64,000 nucleotides of DNA from Fistularia commersonii (lineage: Eukaryota; Chordata; Actinopteri; Syngnathiformes; Fistulariidae): contig JBBMNZ010000027.1 of the NCBI GenBank assembly GCA_037954325.1, positions 8,458,501 through 8,522,500 on the forward strand, given 5' to 3'. A model generated the notes under the pieces. It worked only from the letters and a program-made list of their open reading frames with translations. It did not search any database and was not told the origin of the DNA. The position numbers and the translations under genes were made by a program. Of this stretch, positions 25,206-38,029 are shown piece by piece. Numbering within the stretch: the first letter of the stretch is position 1; every line of letters starts with the position of its first letter.

Positions 25206-27616
25206 ATTACAAAAAAGGTTTCCCAAAGATTGAGGTTTGAAGGGACAATCAGGAGTCTTGGTATAAAGGAGATATAAAGACAGATCTGAACCTATAGCAA
25301 TGGCTAAATGGCTTTATCTACAAGGGGTTAGCACTGAAACAAGTGCTCTACCTTTGTGCTATTTTCACAATGGCTAATCCCCGAAGAAGGCATGTGAAAG
25401 TGAATGGCGATGTTTTTTGGCACAAGATAATGTTTATGGACCAAATTGAGCTGATCCAATCTTCTACAAGTTCAGATCAATCATTCCACGGTGAATATCC
25501 ACTACCATTTTGGTGTGCAAGGGATCGTGAACAACAACAATAGTTGAATGTTCAGATTTGATTGCAATGATGTAAAAAAAATGCATTTAAGATGAATACA
25601 ATACCAAGAGAATAAACTTTGCAAGAATAGAAACATGACATGTCACGTTAACACGACAGCCGTTATATGGCTCCGCTTTGAGAATAAACATTAAGTGTAT
25701 GATGATTTATTTTCCATATCCTCCTTGATATTCTGTTCTTCAACAACTATTCAATTGTATCATCCGCCTATTTCATTTTTTATATTCAAGGAGTGAAAAT
25801 ATAAAGTTTCTAAAGGTCATGAAACCTTTCCATTAAATTGCTGTCTTTTCACAGACGTTTTTAAAGTCTTACACTTTCAAAGAATGTACTAAATGGCTAC
25901 CTGGTGGCATTCAAAGCTTTTGTTGAGACGTACAGTATGTGTGTACCGTGATATATTTTTATAAAAGAAAAGCATATCAAAAACTACCTGAGGCAAAATA
26001 AGATACCCCTCTCTAATCTTTCGTGCTATTGTTGACTTGGAAAGGTAGGTGGTGGAGGTAACTGGTGTTCTATGCGTTTAGAATTCGGAGATTTTGCTTG
26101 GATTGTTTGAAAAAAGGAACGATTAAGAAATTGAGCCCTGTTGTCCATTCTGATCTTGGGACAACCTGTTTATACTCAATGCAAATGCCCATGTATATTA
26201 TGCATAGAACTTGGTATTAACATTCAATGTGCAGTATTCCCGCCAGCATTTTACACCTTGCTTTTATGTGCTCAACTGCCTAAGAAACCTTGTGCACAGC
26301 CAGCACAACAGGTTCTTTCTGGTGTGGTAAACCCCAGCCTGAATTGCTCTTGTGCTAAGTGTCAGGTCTTTTTCTGCTGTTGGTCCACCTTTTTCAGCTA
26401 TTGGTATAAATACTTTATACCAGCTACCTCTTTTAACTCTGTGGTGCATTTGTGTGTATGAGCATGTGTTTGTGTGTGGCCATTATTTATTACTTATAAA
26501 CGGCTTTCAGCATTGACGTGCGATGACTAATTTTATTTACATTTTGTTTCTTTAATGAAAAAAATGGTCCTATGTCACAAAAGACAATTTGAACTTACCT
26601 AATCAGACACGTATAGGTTCAAGCAAGGCCACATATTTCCTCAATGGTGAGATGATTATTTTGGGTTATAGTAAATGTATTAATTGTAAACGTGCCAACC
26701 TCAGAAAGTCAAGCAAAGTGAATTTCCAAACATGAATTGTGTACAAAACACAGTTCAAAAACATCTATAATAATGCTTAAAAGATTTCTATACTTAGTCT
26801 ATAAGGCAGTTACAAAATACATTGCCATGTTTAGTTTAGTTGGGTTTTGATCTATATTTTTCCTGCTGAAATGCCTTCCTGCATTCATGCTATGCTGCTC
26901 TGTATTCTGAATCTGATTTCTTATTGGCGCAAACTATTTCCCCCGGAAGAACCATGAATTTGTAAATGTTGTTCTGGCAACCGTTCCGCACATCCGCTCA
27001 CATCTGCCTGCACCACCTGATGACCAAGTAATATACAAAATTTAACAAACAATTGTAAACATATATGGTTTCTCAGGCAATATCAGTCTTGGTTATGACA
27101 GCTGCAATAATAGATGCAATATAAAGTTATTTGTGAGTAATCTAGTGTGGAAAAACAACTTTCTTCCATCTCTAAAGAAGTAAAGCTTAATGTTTTGTGG
27201 GTTATTGCAGAAGGCAGAATTGGCCTGGAAATCCAGTAACATAAAACAACTGAAAAGATGTTTCACATATTCAATGATACAAATTCATACCAATAAAAAC
27301 TGTTTGACTGTTCTCAAACACACTTTTTAGAATAAAAGGGAGAAGATGGTATAGAACAAGTAGTTGGTAAAGTGTTTTAAAATGGGATATGTGACCTGAG
27401 ACCATAACTTTCCCCCTCAGGTCTTGTCATAGTTGCCACAAAAAGCCAAGTCATTTCTACATGTATATTTTTTGCGGTGGCTCATCTGTGCAGCATCAAC
27501 GCCATGTTCCTTAAGTACGGTTGATGAATGGATGGTTGACCAAAAACAAGCTGGAACAGTGTCACAAAAGACATATTAATGGATAATCAAAACAATGACA
27601 AACAGCCAGAAACAGG
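25206..27616. other. Non-coding; nothing recognised
   Basis: AT-rich unique DNA. Open frames at 25343-25543 and 26141-26461 have no domain, no intron boundaries and an opposing overlapping frame at 26264-26449. No RNA gene or transposon was recognised. Confidence 0.6.
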
Positions 27617-27634
27617 TTTTTTTTTTTTTTTTTT
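27617..27634. repeat. Poly-T run (T18)
   Basis: Eighteen consecutive T followed by CCC. It may be the reverse complement of a retroposed poly-A tail, but no element body is recognisable to its right. Confidence 0.9.
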
Positions 27635-27944
27635 CCCAAAAGCCATCATCAACCTGAACTCTCACATGCACCAACCATTGCCATCAACATAACTCAGCCA
27701 TTAATACAACTGACGATATGCAATATATCTCACCGTGTACACTATAATCACATTAACCTGCCAGTATCTGTCTACATTCAATAGTTTTTAAATCTTTTTC
27801 AATTCTTAATTTTATCTCATCTGTTAGCCAATTTGCACTATTCTCTATAGAGTGCATTTGCACCATCTTCTCTGTAGAGTCAATTTTCACTGCATTTTCT
27901 TGTATATTATCCAAATTGTACTGTCATGTAGGATTTCATCGTGC

Positions 27945-28002
27945 ATTCTATTCTATTCTATTCTATTCTATTCTATTCTATTCTACTCTATTCTATTCTA
28001 TA
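27945..28002. repeat. (TTCTA)n pentanucleotide array
   Basis: Eleven to twelve units of ATTCT with one TTCTAC variant. The frame 27852-28046 crossing it (Leu-Phe-Tyr-Ser-Ile repeats) is an artefact. Confidence 0.96.
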
Positions 28003-29120
28003 AAAACACTTTAGAACTGACTGACAGGTTTAAACTACATGAATGAATGGCTGCAGATCTACAACGCAATAGTTCCATTTACATGACAGATAATTTGAAT
28101 TAATGTACTTCATTTTCACAGTACGCTGCCAGCTGAAGTGCAATAAAACAGATAAAACAGTAAACAGATTAATTCTGTTTAAAGAATATATGAAACTGAC
28201 TCCCAGTATTATAGACAAATTATTTTATCTATAATCCTTTATCTACTACACATTGCAATGAAGGGCAATGAAGGGGGAGCGGCTACAAAGTCAAGGGGTT
28301 GTGAAAGACTACTTTCACTCATAATTTAGAACTGGCTTAGTTGTGAAGGCCTAAAATTATTTTATTTAATCTAAAACTAAGGTGATGCCCTATGATGCAT
28401 GAGTGTGTCCTTGGTACAATCGACATCAATTGTACAATTCCATCTTTAATTGTGAGAGTGAGTGTAAATTCACAAAAGTAAAAAGAGAGATGCCGTTATG
28501 ATGAAGTGACAAGAAAAAAAGCCTGTAAGACATTGTGCCATTAACATTGAACAAATGACTTGTTTGACTTTTTTTTTTAACTGATGAATGGAAGTGTATC
28601 ACATTTCTATTGAGTAGATAAGTGGCAGTTATTCCACTTTTGTTTTTTTTGTCATTTACGAATGTTCTTTCACTTACGTATGCAAAACACAAACCACCAC
28701 GTCAGTAACTTCGATGCACATACTACTAAGCAAGCCAAGGATGGTCTTATAGTGACTGTTAACCTGCTGATCAGCAGCTTGCTGAGAAAGGGGAACTGTC
28801 AAATCCAAAAGAACAATTACTTTGAGGCAATGTTATATATTACCAAGTGTGTCAAGTATTCTTTGATGACACACTGAGTTGTGAGAGGGCACTGTGCCTC
28901 CTACCTTTCACTTATGTGATTCATAAGCTGCTCTTGCACTTTAATGAGTGAGAAATACCCGGGAAGCTGTTCTGGTAGTATGATAAAGGCTACTCCAGAT
29001 ATTCTAATACAGATACAATTCAGTGGTGGAGTGGTGGTGGTGGTGGGCTGGCGATGGGGGGTCTCCAGGTTTTGGAATTACTATTCTCAATGGCTCCTCT
29101 CTAAAAGTCTGTAACAGTCT
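28003..29120. other. Non-coding; short TGG-rich segment
   Basis: No gene was recognised. A TGG-rich tract lies at 29023-29046. The minus frame 28426-28692 and plus frame 28662-28877 carry no domain. Confidence 0.6.
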
Positions 29121-29868
29121 GAAACTAAGGGGCAAGCCCAGCATGAAAAACAACCCACACCATAATCCCCCCGCTACCTAACTTCACACTTGGCAAAATG
29201 CAGTCAGACAAGTACCGTTCTCCTGAAAACTGCCAAACCCAGACTCGTCCATCAGATTGCCAGATGGAGAAGCGCAAGTCGCCACTTCAGAGAACACGCC
29301 TCCATTGCTCTAGAGTCCAGCGGCGGCATACTTTACAGCACCGCATCCGACGCTTTCTATTGCACCTGGTGACGTGCAGCTTAGATGCAGCTGCTTGGCC
29401 ATGGAAACCTACTCTATGAAACTCTCTGTTCTTGAGCTAATCTGGAGGCCACATGAAGTTTGGAGGTCCATAGCGATTGACTTCAGAAAGTTGGCGACCT
29501 CTTTGCACTATACGCCTCAGCGTCCGCTGACCCCGCTCCGTCAGTTTATGTGGCCTAAGACTTTGGGGATGAGTTGCTATCGCTCCTAAACACCTTCAAA
29601 TTCTTAAAATACAGCTGGCAGTTGACTGTGGAATATTTAGGAGTGAGGAAATCTCACAACTGGATTTATGGCACAGGCAACGTCCTATCACAATTCCACG
29701 CTGGAATTATCTGAGCTTCTGGAGCGACCGATTCTCTCACAAATGTTTGTAAAAACAGTCTGCATGTGTAGATGCTTGATTTTATACACCTGTAGCCATG
29801 GAAGTGTTTGGAACACCTGATTTTGATTATTCGCATGGATGAGTGAATCTCTTTGGCCATACCGTGTA
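29121..29868 (-). pseudogene. Tc1/mariner-type transposase pseudogene, 3' truncated
   Basis: The minus strand encodes the N-terminal two thirds of a Tc1-like cut-and-paste transposase. Readable segments include AAASKLHVTRCNRKRR and RRWTLEQWRRVL (29295-29409), followed after an in-frame stop by FSIWQSDGRVWVW and GERYLSDCILP (29205-29270). The right edge, TACACGGTATGGCCAAAG read from 29868, matches the terminal inverted repeat of a widespread fish Tc1 family. The first catalytic Asp, normally in a WSDES motif, is lost: the sequence reads stop-Ser-Gly-Asp-Leu. The C-terminal part with the second Asp and Glu, and the left inverted repeat, are absent. It is a dead copy. The small plus-strand frames over this region are shadows. 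Confidence 0.88.
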
Positions 29869-30854
29869 TATGACTGTGGTCAAAGACAGAACCAATTAAA
29901 GTTCAACAAGGGTTTTTGCAAAGGCGCAAAATGCAAAGCTGGAGTTTTCAGGGAAAAACATGACAGCGCTTGAAAATTATTTGTAATATATAATATTTCA
30001 AGTTTTGTTTTTCCAATTATTTAAAATGCATATGGAAAAACTCCAAAAAATGGGTTCCATACTCCATTTTCTAAGAAACACAGACCCAAAAGCTGTAGCT
30101 GCTTTCCATAGGATTGGCAGTTTTAGGAAATCTAACTAAATTCATATGGGCAACATAATAATCTGCAGTGTACTGGAACAGCACATCTGGTAAGTAGATA
30201 CATTGTCAAAAACTTGTCATCAGGCTACTAAAGTGTGCTGCCCTATTCTCCCCTATGCACATCTTCAGGTCGGTCCAGCGATTTCATGACAGAGGTGAAA
30301 TGACAACAATTATATAAAGAGACAGAAAGCCTCCCTCATCCCCCTCAAGGAATAATGCAAAATAAGGCCGTGAAGCAGGGGATGTGGAGTATGATGCGCA
30401 AGTGTGAAACAGTAATTGGTGAGACAATATTTTGTTTCAAGTCCAACCATGCAGCTGCTCTATTTGCCAGATTTGTCAAGTTCCGCTTTCACATGGTGAG
30501 AAGAAGAGAAACTCAGCATAGTGCCGCAATTACAGAACTTTTAACTCCTTTTCAATTATCATCAATGTTAATCAGCAGTTAACACTGTTGGCTTCATCTG
30601 CAGGAATTGCGATGCCACTTCATTTATTAGTGGCACCTCGCTACTTCCTATTTACAGTTATGTCTGACTAACATCGCAGTTGTTCTATGACAATCATTAT
30701 TGCATGGATTTCTTTCTTGTTAACTGATTACTGCATTATTATTATTTTAACATTATTTATACTTCTATTAGCTGTTATTAAAAAAAAAAACACTTTATAA
30801 TGGTTGATGTGCAGGTACATATATTAGAACTGTTGCCATTTCATTGGCAAAAAA
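29869..30854. other. Non-coding; nothing recognised
   Basis: AT-rich unique sequence with an A10 run near 30780. The frame 30355-30582 (75 codons) has no domain. Confidence 0.6.
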
Positions 30855-31083
30855 AGGTCCTGGTTGGGTTTTCTCTGGGTTCTTCCGTTTCCTTCCTCAG
30901 CCCAAAGCACGTAGTAAATTAAAATATTCTAAATTACCCAAGCAAGTGACTGCAAGTTAATGCTTTAATATGCCGATCTTTGATTTCCTGGTAACAGGTC
31001 AAGGGTAAATCATACCTGTCACTTAGTGACAGTTGGGATTTGCCCCATTGTAACCCTAAATTGAGAACAAGTGGCTGAAAAAA
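30855..31083 (+). mobile_element. D1 SINE-like repeat, strongly decayed (plus)
   Basis: The order of landmarks is that of D1 in plus orientation: GGGTTTTCTCTGGGTTCTTCCGTTTCCTTCCTCAG near 30864, a TAAATTAAAATATTCTAAATTACCC segment near 30915, and a degenerate CCATTGTAACCCTAAATTGAGAACAAGTGGCTG tail near 31045. The tRNA-like head is missing. It is tail-to-tail with the D1 copy at 31425-31730. Confidence 0.7.
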
Positions 31084-31275
31084 GAAAAAAATGTTTTAAT
31101 CATGTCAAAAACTGCTAGTTATTTTTCATCTGAATAAATGCAGTGAAACAAATATGTTGAAGGAAGAGAAGACATTAAAATAAAATTAGTATGCTCAGCA
31201 TTGTGTTGATTATTATGGTTCTGAATGCTGCTTTAAATGAGCACCATGCAAATGAGCAGTAATTTTGGTGGCTCT

Positions 31276-31337
31276 ATAATAATAATAATAATAATAATGA
31301 TAATAATAATAATAATAATAATTATTATTATTATTAT

Positions 31338-31379
<42 letters not shown>

Positions 31380-31393
31380 CAGTAGTAGTAGTA
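31276..31393. repeat. Compound array (TAA)n-(TTA)n-(TAG)n
   Basis: About 15 TAA units (31276-31320, one TGA variant) are followed by TTA units (31321-31339) and then about 18 TAG units (one CAG variant). The first two tracts are reverse complements and could fold back. A plus-strand frame reads this as poly-Ile then poly-Ser, an artefact. Confidence 0.96.
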
Positions 31394-31424
31394 TTTCTGC
31401 TGCAACTCTTTTTCTAAATTATAT

Positions 31425-31730
31425 TTTCATCAATCCAACGTCTGCCGCTTATCCTACTCAGGGTTGTGGGGGATGCTGGATCCTTGCAAGTGCCATTGGG
31501 CGAGAGTCAATCACAGGGCCACCTATACAGATGGACAACCATTCACTCACTCACTCAATCGGGGCAATTTTTCCCAATTTTTCAAAGTAACCTGCTGCAT
31601 TGGACTGTGGGAGGAAACTGGAGAACCAGGAGGAAACCCTATGCAGACACGGGGAAAACATGCAAACTCCGTACAGAAAGGCCCCCTGTTGGAATCGAAC
31701 CGGGGTCCTTCGTGGTGTGTGTTAGTGATT
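31425..31730 (-). mobile_element. D1 SINE-like repeat, best preserved copy (minus)
   Basis: Landmarks of a very common fish repeat are clear: CCGCTTATCCTACTCAGGGTTGTGGGGGATGCTGGA from 31446, TCAATCACAGGGCCACCTATACAGATGGACAACCATTCACTCACTC near 31510, GGACTGTGGGAGGAAACTGGAGAACC near 31604, and GACACGGGGAAAACATGCAAACTCC near 31646. GGAATCGAACC at 31691-31701 is the reverse complement of a perfect pol III box B. It is therefore a tRNA-headed SINE-like element pointing left. Similar order and opposite orientation occur at 43552-43861. The small plus-strand frames here are shadows. Confidence 0.88.
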
Positions 31731-34700
31731 GATTTGTTTATTTATTTAATTTTCTTTTCTTTAATGGCTTGTGGTGTATTCTCAGCTGACAAAAGAGAGT
31801 AACCGCACTCTCACCTTTGGGGATATTCTGCGTAACCTGTGAGGCATAACCACGGACATCGGGCGTCACACCTTCAATTTCTGGCATCAGACTCATCACT
31901 CTATCCGACACTTTTTTGTTACCAACAAACTCCCCCTTCAAGGTAATTCCTACTCCATTTCTCTTCCCATCAAAGCCGTTATGATAATGCATTAATAATG
32001 TTATATAATTTTACTTGACAACACGCCAATGTTGTCATTTGCTCCTCTTCAGAAGCATACATTAGTGTATGTAGTAGTTTGGATAGTTATCATCTTAGCT
32101 CCTTTGAATCTGACCAGGGAGAAGACATTATCATAAAATTACATGAACACTTGCTCCCCAAGGTTCCATGACTCCAAAAATTGTGTTTTTATAGTGTTAT
32201 ATGGGTTTATTGTTGTGAGCTGTCATTAATTTAATCGCTGAGTAAAGGGCCTAAACTTGAATTTACACGGATTGGCCGTGTTGGGACAGTTATCAGTTAC
32301 TCATGAGGGATTTGCTTATTTTAAAGCACCATAATTCAGAGTTGTTGTTACTTACTCTGCTGAATTGTGAATATCTGTTTCAGATATCCAAGGAATAAAT
32401 TGCTCTGACATTTTTGAGCGCTATAGCATGTGACTAAGCAATATGGGTGACACAGATGACACTTTGTTGATTGGAGGGTATATTTTGCATTTCAAATAAG
32501 TCTGTTAATCTTTCACGAAGCACCGTCATTAGTTATACAGTAATGCCATGCACAATTGTTTTAAGACAAGGGAAAAGGAGGAAAAGAAGGGTTTATATGT
32601 CAGTGGTGAGATATACAGTTGCTTTTTGGGCTGACAGCAACCTTCAAAAGACCTGTTCAGCCAATGTATTCCGATTGTCGCTTTCCTCACACTTCTTCCT
32701 CTCTATCCTTCATCATTGTGGTAAGCTATTCATCCTTCATGGCAAAATTGAAAGAAAGTTATGCACCCAAGTCTTCAGGCCTCAGAAATGTAATGTGCAA
32801 TCAAACATTTTTCACAGAATATTAAACCAGGGAGAAATAGAAATTATCAAGTCCCTTCGATAGAAAGTTATTGTCATTTTTCACCTTACCTCATTTATTC
32901 TTGAATAAAAAGTCACATTTTAAATGCCAGGAATGTCTCATTAATTAAAGAACACATTGCGAAAATTATATATCAAATGCATATAATTTATTTTGTTATT
33001 TTCAAGGGACTAGTACTTTTATAAAGGTCACAATTTAACTAAAGCTTTCTTTAATAAATGCTTTGTTGCCCCTTTTTTGACCAACAGAGTAAAAATCTCT
33101 CTTTGCCAGGGGTCAATTACAAAATATATGAATGATTAGCATTGATTTGTTCAAGATTTATCAACTGATTTAATATGCAGTCATGATATGGGTAATGAAA
33201 AACAATAGAATAGGGCAAAATTGCACACATACATATACACACACATGCAAACAATGCTGGGCCCATTCTTGCATTTCATAAGAGAAATGTGACAGTACCG
33301 CCATTATGATTTGAAAGGACTTGGGGTTGATATCCTGTACTTCAAACAATTCACTTGATTCACTGATGAAAGAAAGTGTGTATAAAATTGTCTTTCAGCA
33401 CTGTGCTCTTAATTAATGGGCTGCTTGTAAAATTAAATTAACTTAAGCTGAACTGTAAACAATAAATCACAGTACTAAAACTTTGAAGTAAGGACACTCA
33501 TCACCCTATTACTTTATTGCCTTGGCTGCAGGGCAATTTGAAACAATTGTTTTCAGTCCAACACCGTCAAATTAATTGAGCTGCTTCTTCTTGCCAAATT
33601 AGATGGTACATTTTTCCACACATTGTCATTGTCTGTGGATGCACAGCAGTAAAAGAGTTACGACTCTTAACGACTTGGTGGGTCATCTCGAAGTTTGAAT
33701 AAATGTTGATGGCAGCAAAGAGAGTTACATTACACACTTTGCTACTTCTCCCAAACTACAGGATGATGATAAAACAAGTTAATTTAATCAAAAACACATG
33801 CAAAACCATGCAGTCTGCAGACCATTACAGAAAAACACATCAGTGAAGAGCAATTCTTCAATTCTGCATAAAGGAGAAGTTATCTTTACCAATATTTTTT
33901 ATACCTGTGCTGCAACAGCCATATTCAGGGAACCTGATTGTCAAACTGAGCTTAAACAAGGTGCAATAGGACAAACATTCATGCCGCTGCAACTTATGGT
34001 GAGTTCAATACTAAGTAATAGTTGATAAATTATATGAAAAAAAAAAGCTGATACTGTGGATAATTTTAATCACTCTACAACAGTAACTGATTCAGAAGCT
34101 TGCGTTCCCTCAATCGATTTTGTAATATATGTGATTATGATAAAGAAGCCGAGACTGGACATGTGTGCATCCAACCATCCATCCATATTGAAAGGTCTCA
34201 TGTGTGCCCTTTTGCATTGCCCATCACTTTCGTCTAGTACTGGTCAGACACAGCTGAGAATCAGGTACATCTTACAGACACAGACGCCAGATTACCATCC
34301 ACTGGTGGATTTGAAGGGACTTCTTGCCAGCTCCAGCAACATGACCATTGCTGAACAGATGGACTAATGCTGAGGCACAAATCAGCAAGCAGAAATGAAA
34401 GTGGAGGAATTTTACCGCACTGAACCAAATTCGCTATTGATTTGCATCCACTCTTGGAGCAGACCTGTGTTTGTATGACAATAGACTCAATGTTTCTTGT
34501 GTTACTGAGAGCGGAAAGGGAAGACGTGTTTTTAAAATTTAGTCAGATGGATATGAATATTTTACAAACACTAACATTGTAAGCCTGGCAAGCTTTGCGG
34601 GGGAGGAATTTTTCAATACAGTGAAATCCTCTTATTCCATCACTGGCAGACCAGCTTTTTTTCTGGTAGATAGAAATTTAGGCCATAATCTAAAACGTGT

Positions 34701-36289
34701 GTATGTGCATCAATCAGTCTGATGTCTTCTGCACTAAATTGTACACCTTATATCCATTAAACTGCTAGTCGTCCAAGGTTCACACCAGAAATATCCTGTG
34801 CATTTTATTTATGACATTGTGGGTCATAGATATGGTCAAAAAGCAGTTTGACCTTAGTTTTCCAGCAGCCTTTGGATAAATATCACATATATGCAATGCA
34901 AAGTTACTTCCCTTATGAAAACAATTGTTATTCAAAACAGAGTAGCTGGGACGATAAGGACGATATACAGTATATATATTAATGAACCAACACCAAAGGG
35001 AACAATTAATGGATTGATTCTTAACTTCTGTAAGAGTCTTAAAAGTAAATTAAAATATTTTAAATGTTAGTCACTAAATAAGGAAGACTTCTTCCTTCAC
35101 AAATGAGTAACCTACTTCACTCAATAACAATATCCTGTTTTGTTATGGAAGAAGAGTTCTTGATGTAATATGAAATATAGGTCCCCATGGCATCAAGGCA
35201 GAATCGACAAAAAACAACACTGTTAAGGGAGCAGCCTGACACACAACGCAAAGATATTTTCTATGAAAAGTAAGCCCTCTGCTGAAGACACAAAGAGAGG
35301 ATTAATTTTACTAATAGAAGCATGCAACTCATACTTAATATTTGCACAATTCCATCACATTGCCTCTTTGTTTCTTTTTCAGATTTTCTTTTCATTTGCT
35401 TCCTTACAAAGGGGAAATAAAAGAAAATAAGGATTTAAGTATTTTGTATACAAAGCAACTGAAAGTACTCCACTGGATAAGTAAGAGAACTTTGTAAGAA
35501 AATAACTGGTTTGTTATCTTACCCTGCCTGATTCTTGTTGAACCGTTGGAGGATGTGTTAGTCAAATTGGCCTCACTGCTTGTGTCTCTGGGGGGGTCAG
35601 ATTGCTAAGTTGTAAACCTGTGTTCTGTCAGGTGTCATTAAGGTCCAGGGGGAGTCTGAGAGGACCTGTCACGACTAGAAGTAATGGATGCCCTCTTCAC
35701 TGATTGCGAGCAAGGATGGAGTCAGCACAAACACAAAATTAGAAGTGACATCTTGATGAAGGAAAAGAGGGAGGTACAGGTGATCACAAAAGATGTGTTG
35801 GTTAGCTGGAAAAGCAGAGGAAAATTAGAAAGACCGAAGGAAAGAAGGAATGGAGCCACATACAACAGGACTACAACATAAAGTTGCACACGTTTAATGT
35901 AGGATACTATTTCTGAATTATAAAAATTATAAAATGAAACCAATGGGTTTTTTGGTTGCCCGCGTACAGCCAGTTCTGGGTGAAGGTTTTTCTTCAGGTT
36001 GTCTTGAAATGGTTTGCGAGCTCAAGATAAGCATTGCTGATTCATATGAGACTGGGGTTCTTGTAGCTGACATCTAAATTAAGGAACAAAAATTTAAGAA
36101 CCTGTGAAATAATAATTCATGTCCTCTCTAAATGTTGTTGTTGCTGTCTATCTATTTAGAAGTGTTTGAAAAATTAGCAATTCGTTTTAGTCATTTAATA
36201 TAAACATCACTGAATGAGTGGTAACAGTATGTCACAGAAGAAAAGATTACTGTACCATCTACATCAATAACAAGGCAAGCAATAATCAC
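31731..36289. other. Long non-coding stretch
   Basis: Mostly AT-rich unique DNA. The longest frame, 32471-32863 (130 codons, plus), overlaps another frame at 32619-32825; neither has a domain, and lysine-rich junctions without splice context argue against an exon. Frames at 33798-34025, 34056-34367 and 35684-35881 are equally featureless. A G/C-richer block near 35520-35690 (ending in CAGGTGTCATTAAGG and CCTGTCACGACTAG) may be conserved, but I cannot show it. Confidence 0.55.
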
Positions 36290-36580
36290 AGCATTATCCT
36301 CAATCACTTTGAGTAAACAACAAGGGAATCACTGTCGCACAGCGGCCTCTGGAAGAGATGAGCTCAGGAGCTGACATTATGAAATGGATTAGATTTGAGA
36401 CCAATTAAAATTGAATTGTTCGAAATGAGTGTTGACCCTTGCCGAATTGGATGCCAGTGATCTCATTAAGCTGGTTTCTCACTTAGTGAGAGCGAGGAAC
36501 TGGAGGCCCGCCTGACACACGATCAGATAGGGCGAAAACCCAAAGGGCTGCAGCAAGCAATTGCCACAGTTATGTCCTCT
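36290..36580. promoter_or_regulatory. Candidate conserved non-coding block
   Basis: Unique, moderately GC-rich sequence in an AT-rich neighbourhood, with ATTAAAATTGAATTG (36405-36419), CTCATTAAGC (36462-36471) and CAGCGGCCTCTGG (36341-36353). All frames are closed. I rely on composition and the look of the sequence only; no family or gene is recognised. Confidence 0.2.
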
Positions 36581-38029
36581 TTAAGGTATGCGGCATGTCA
36601 GGAACATTATTAGTCTTTCAAGCAATTTAGTACACATGTATTTGCAAGTGAATGAATTTTGTTTCTGAGATTCTGCAAATTGGGAAAATAAAATCATCTG
36701 AATGCTTCCCTTAGTATATTCTAGTGGACTGTTTACTTTTTTTGTGTACATTGCATCTATTGAGGGATAAATCATGGCTTCCAATAAATAGACCGTTTAT
36801 AACTATAACTGAAAAAAACAAAACATTAAGAATATAAACATTAGATGAAGAATTGGAGATTTAAAGATTCTCATGAAAAAATATTTTTTTATATATAGTT
36901 ATTTATAACTACAGTCGAAACAGAACTATCCCATTTGACTATCTCTTTATATGTTGTTCGCAGTGAACCCAGAATTAATTTCCAATTAAAAAGAAAACAT
37001 GCCAGTTGATAAAGCATCTGGAATCATCATTCAGACAAAAAACTAAAGTCGATTATCATTCCGCTTCCACCTTTGTGATTTCTGTTCTAGTCTTTAGTTT
37101 AAGCATCAGAATTTCAGTTTTATAATTCTCATCTGGACATCTTTTAACTTTGTCTTCTTCTTTATTGGGTCATTGAGAAGTGTATAAATCTGTTTCGCCC
37201 TACTTTGTCTACTTAGTGTACCAATATTGTTTGATCTGCCTTGACCACATGATGGGTATTTTCACTTTGAACTGCATTTTTTTTTTCTGCTTGCAGTATC
37301 TGTTTTTATTTCCTTTGCTTTTTCTTTTATACTCAGTTATCCTTTATGATAAAATTTTAAAAAGTTTCAGCCACCATCTCGCAAACTAATTTTGGTTTTC
37401 AGTTGATTCCATATCATTTATATCATTAATAATTTATCATTTATCATTTGTATATATACAAAAGGTTTTACTTAGGTCTTGCTTGACTGGCTGATCAGAT
37501 TTTTTTTTTTCAAAAACCTTTCAGTCCCATAGCAGCTCAGACAAATAATTTCAAGGAACAAACAACACAACTGATAACTATATCACAATCTAATCATTTT
37601 TTTTTAGATAAAACAAATTTCTTGATTAGATATGTACATATTTTCAGACACATATTCCATTGCTGTATTGAGCACTTTCCCAGATATCCTCAGAAAACCC
37701 CCCATCCTTCATCAGTGTCCTCATCTTTATCTCCAGCTGGCCAATCCCCTCACCATATCCTTTCTCTCAATCGTGAACAATTAACTGCTCACCAACTCAG
37801 CAGACTGTGGTTTTTTGATTGGTCATTAAGCGTCTGAAGCCTTCATTAATAACATTGCCTTTATCACAGGCAGGAAATTAGCTGATTTGGATAGAGAACA
37901 GAGGAATGGAAAAAAGGGCTCAGAGGATGAAAAGATCCCAGACTGTTCAGAGGGTAATGTATCTGGAAAAAAAATAATCAAGTGAGTGATGGATGAGTCA
38001 TATAGGATGTCTGGTATTCAGACCATCTT
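36581..38029. other. Non-coding; nothing recognised
   Basis: AT-rich. Frames at 36581-36784, 37180-37389 and 37622-37837 have no domain; the second is a Phe/Leu-rich by-product of T-rich sequence. Confidence 0.6.

Noticed and set aside
31237..31590. Poly-Ile/poly-Ser protein
   Set aside because: It is the translation of the TAA/TAG trinucleotide arrays.
32471..32863. 130-codon plus-strand frame
   Set aside because: No domain, composition like the surrounding non-coding DNA, and an overlapping frame in another phase; not enough to call a gene.
34160..34190. CCAACCATCCATCCAT segment as a LINE tail
   Set aside because: Only two to three CATC units and no adjacent LINE-derived coding sequence on either side.
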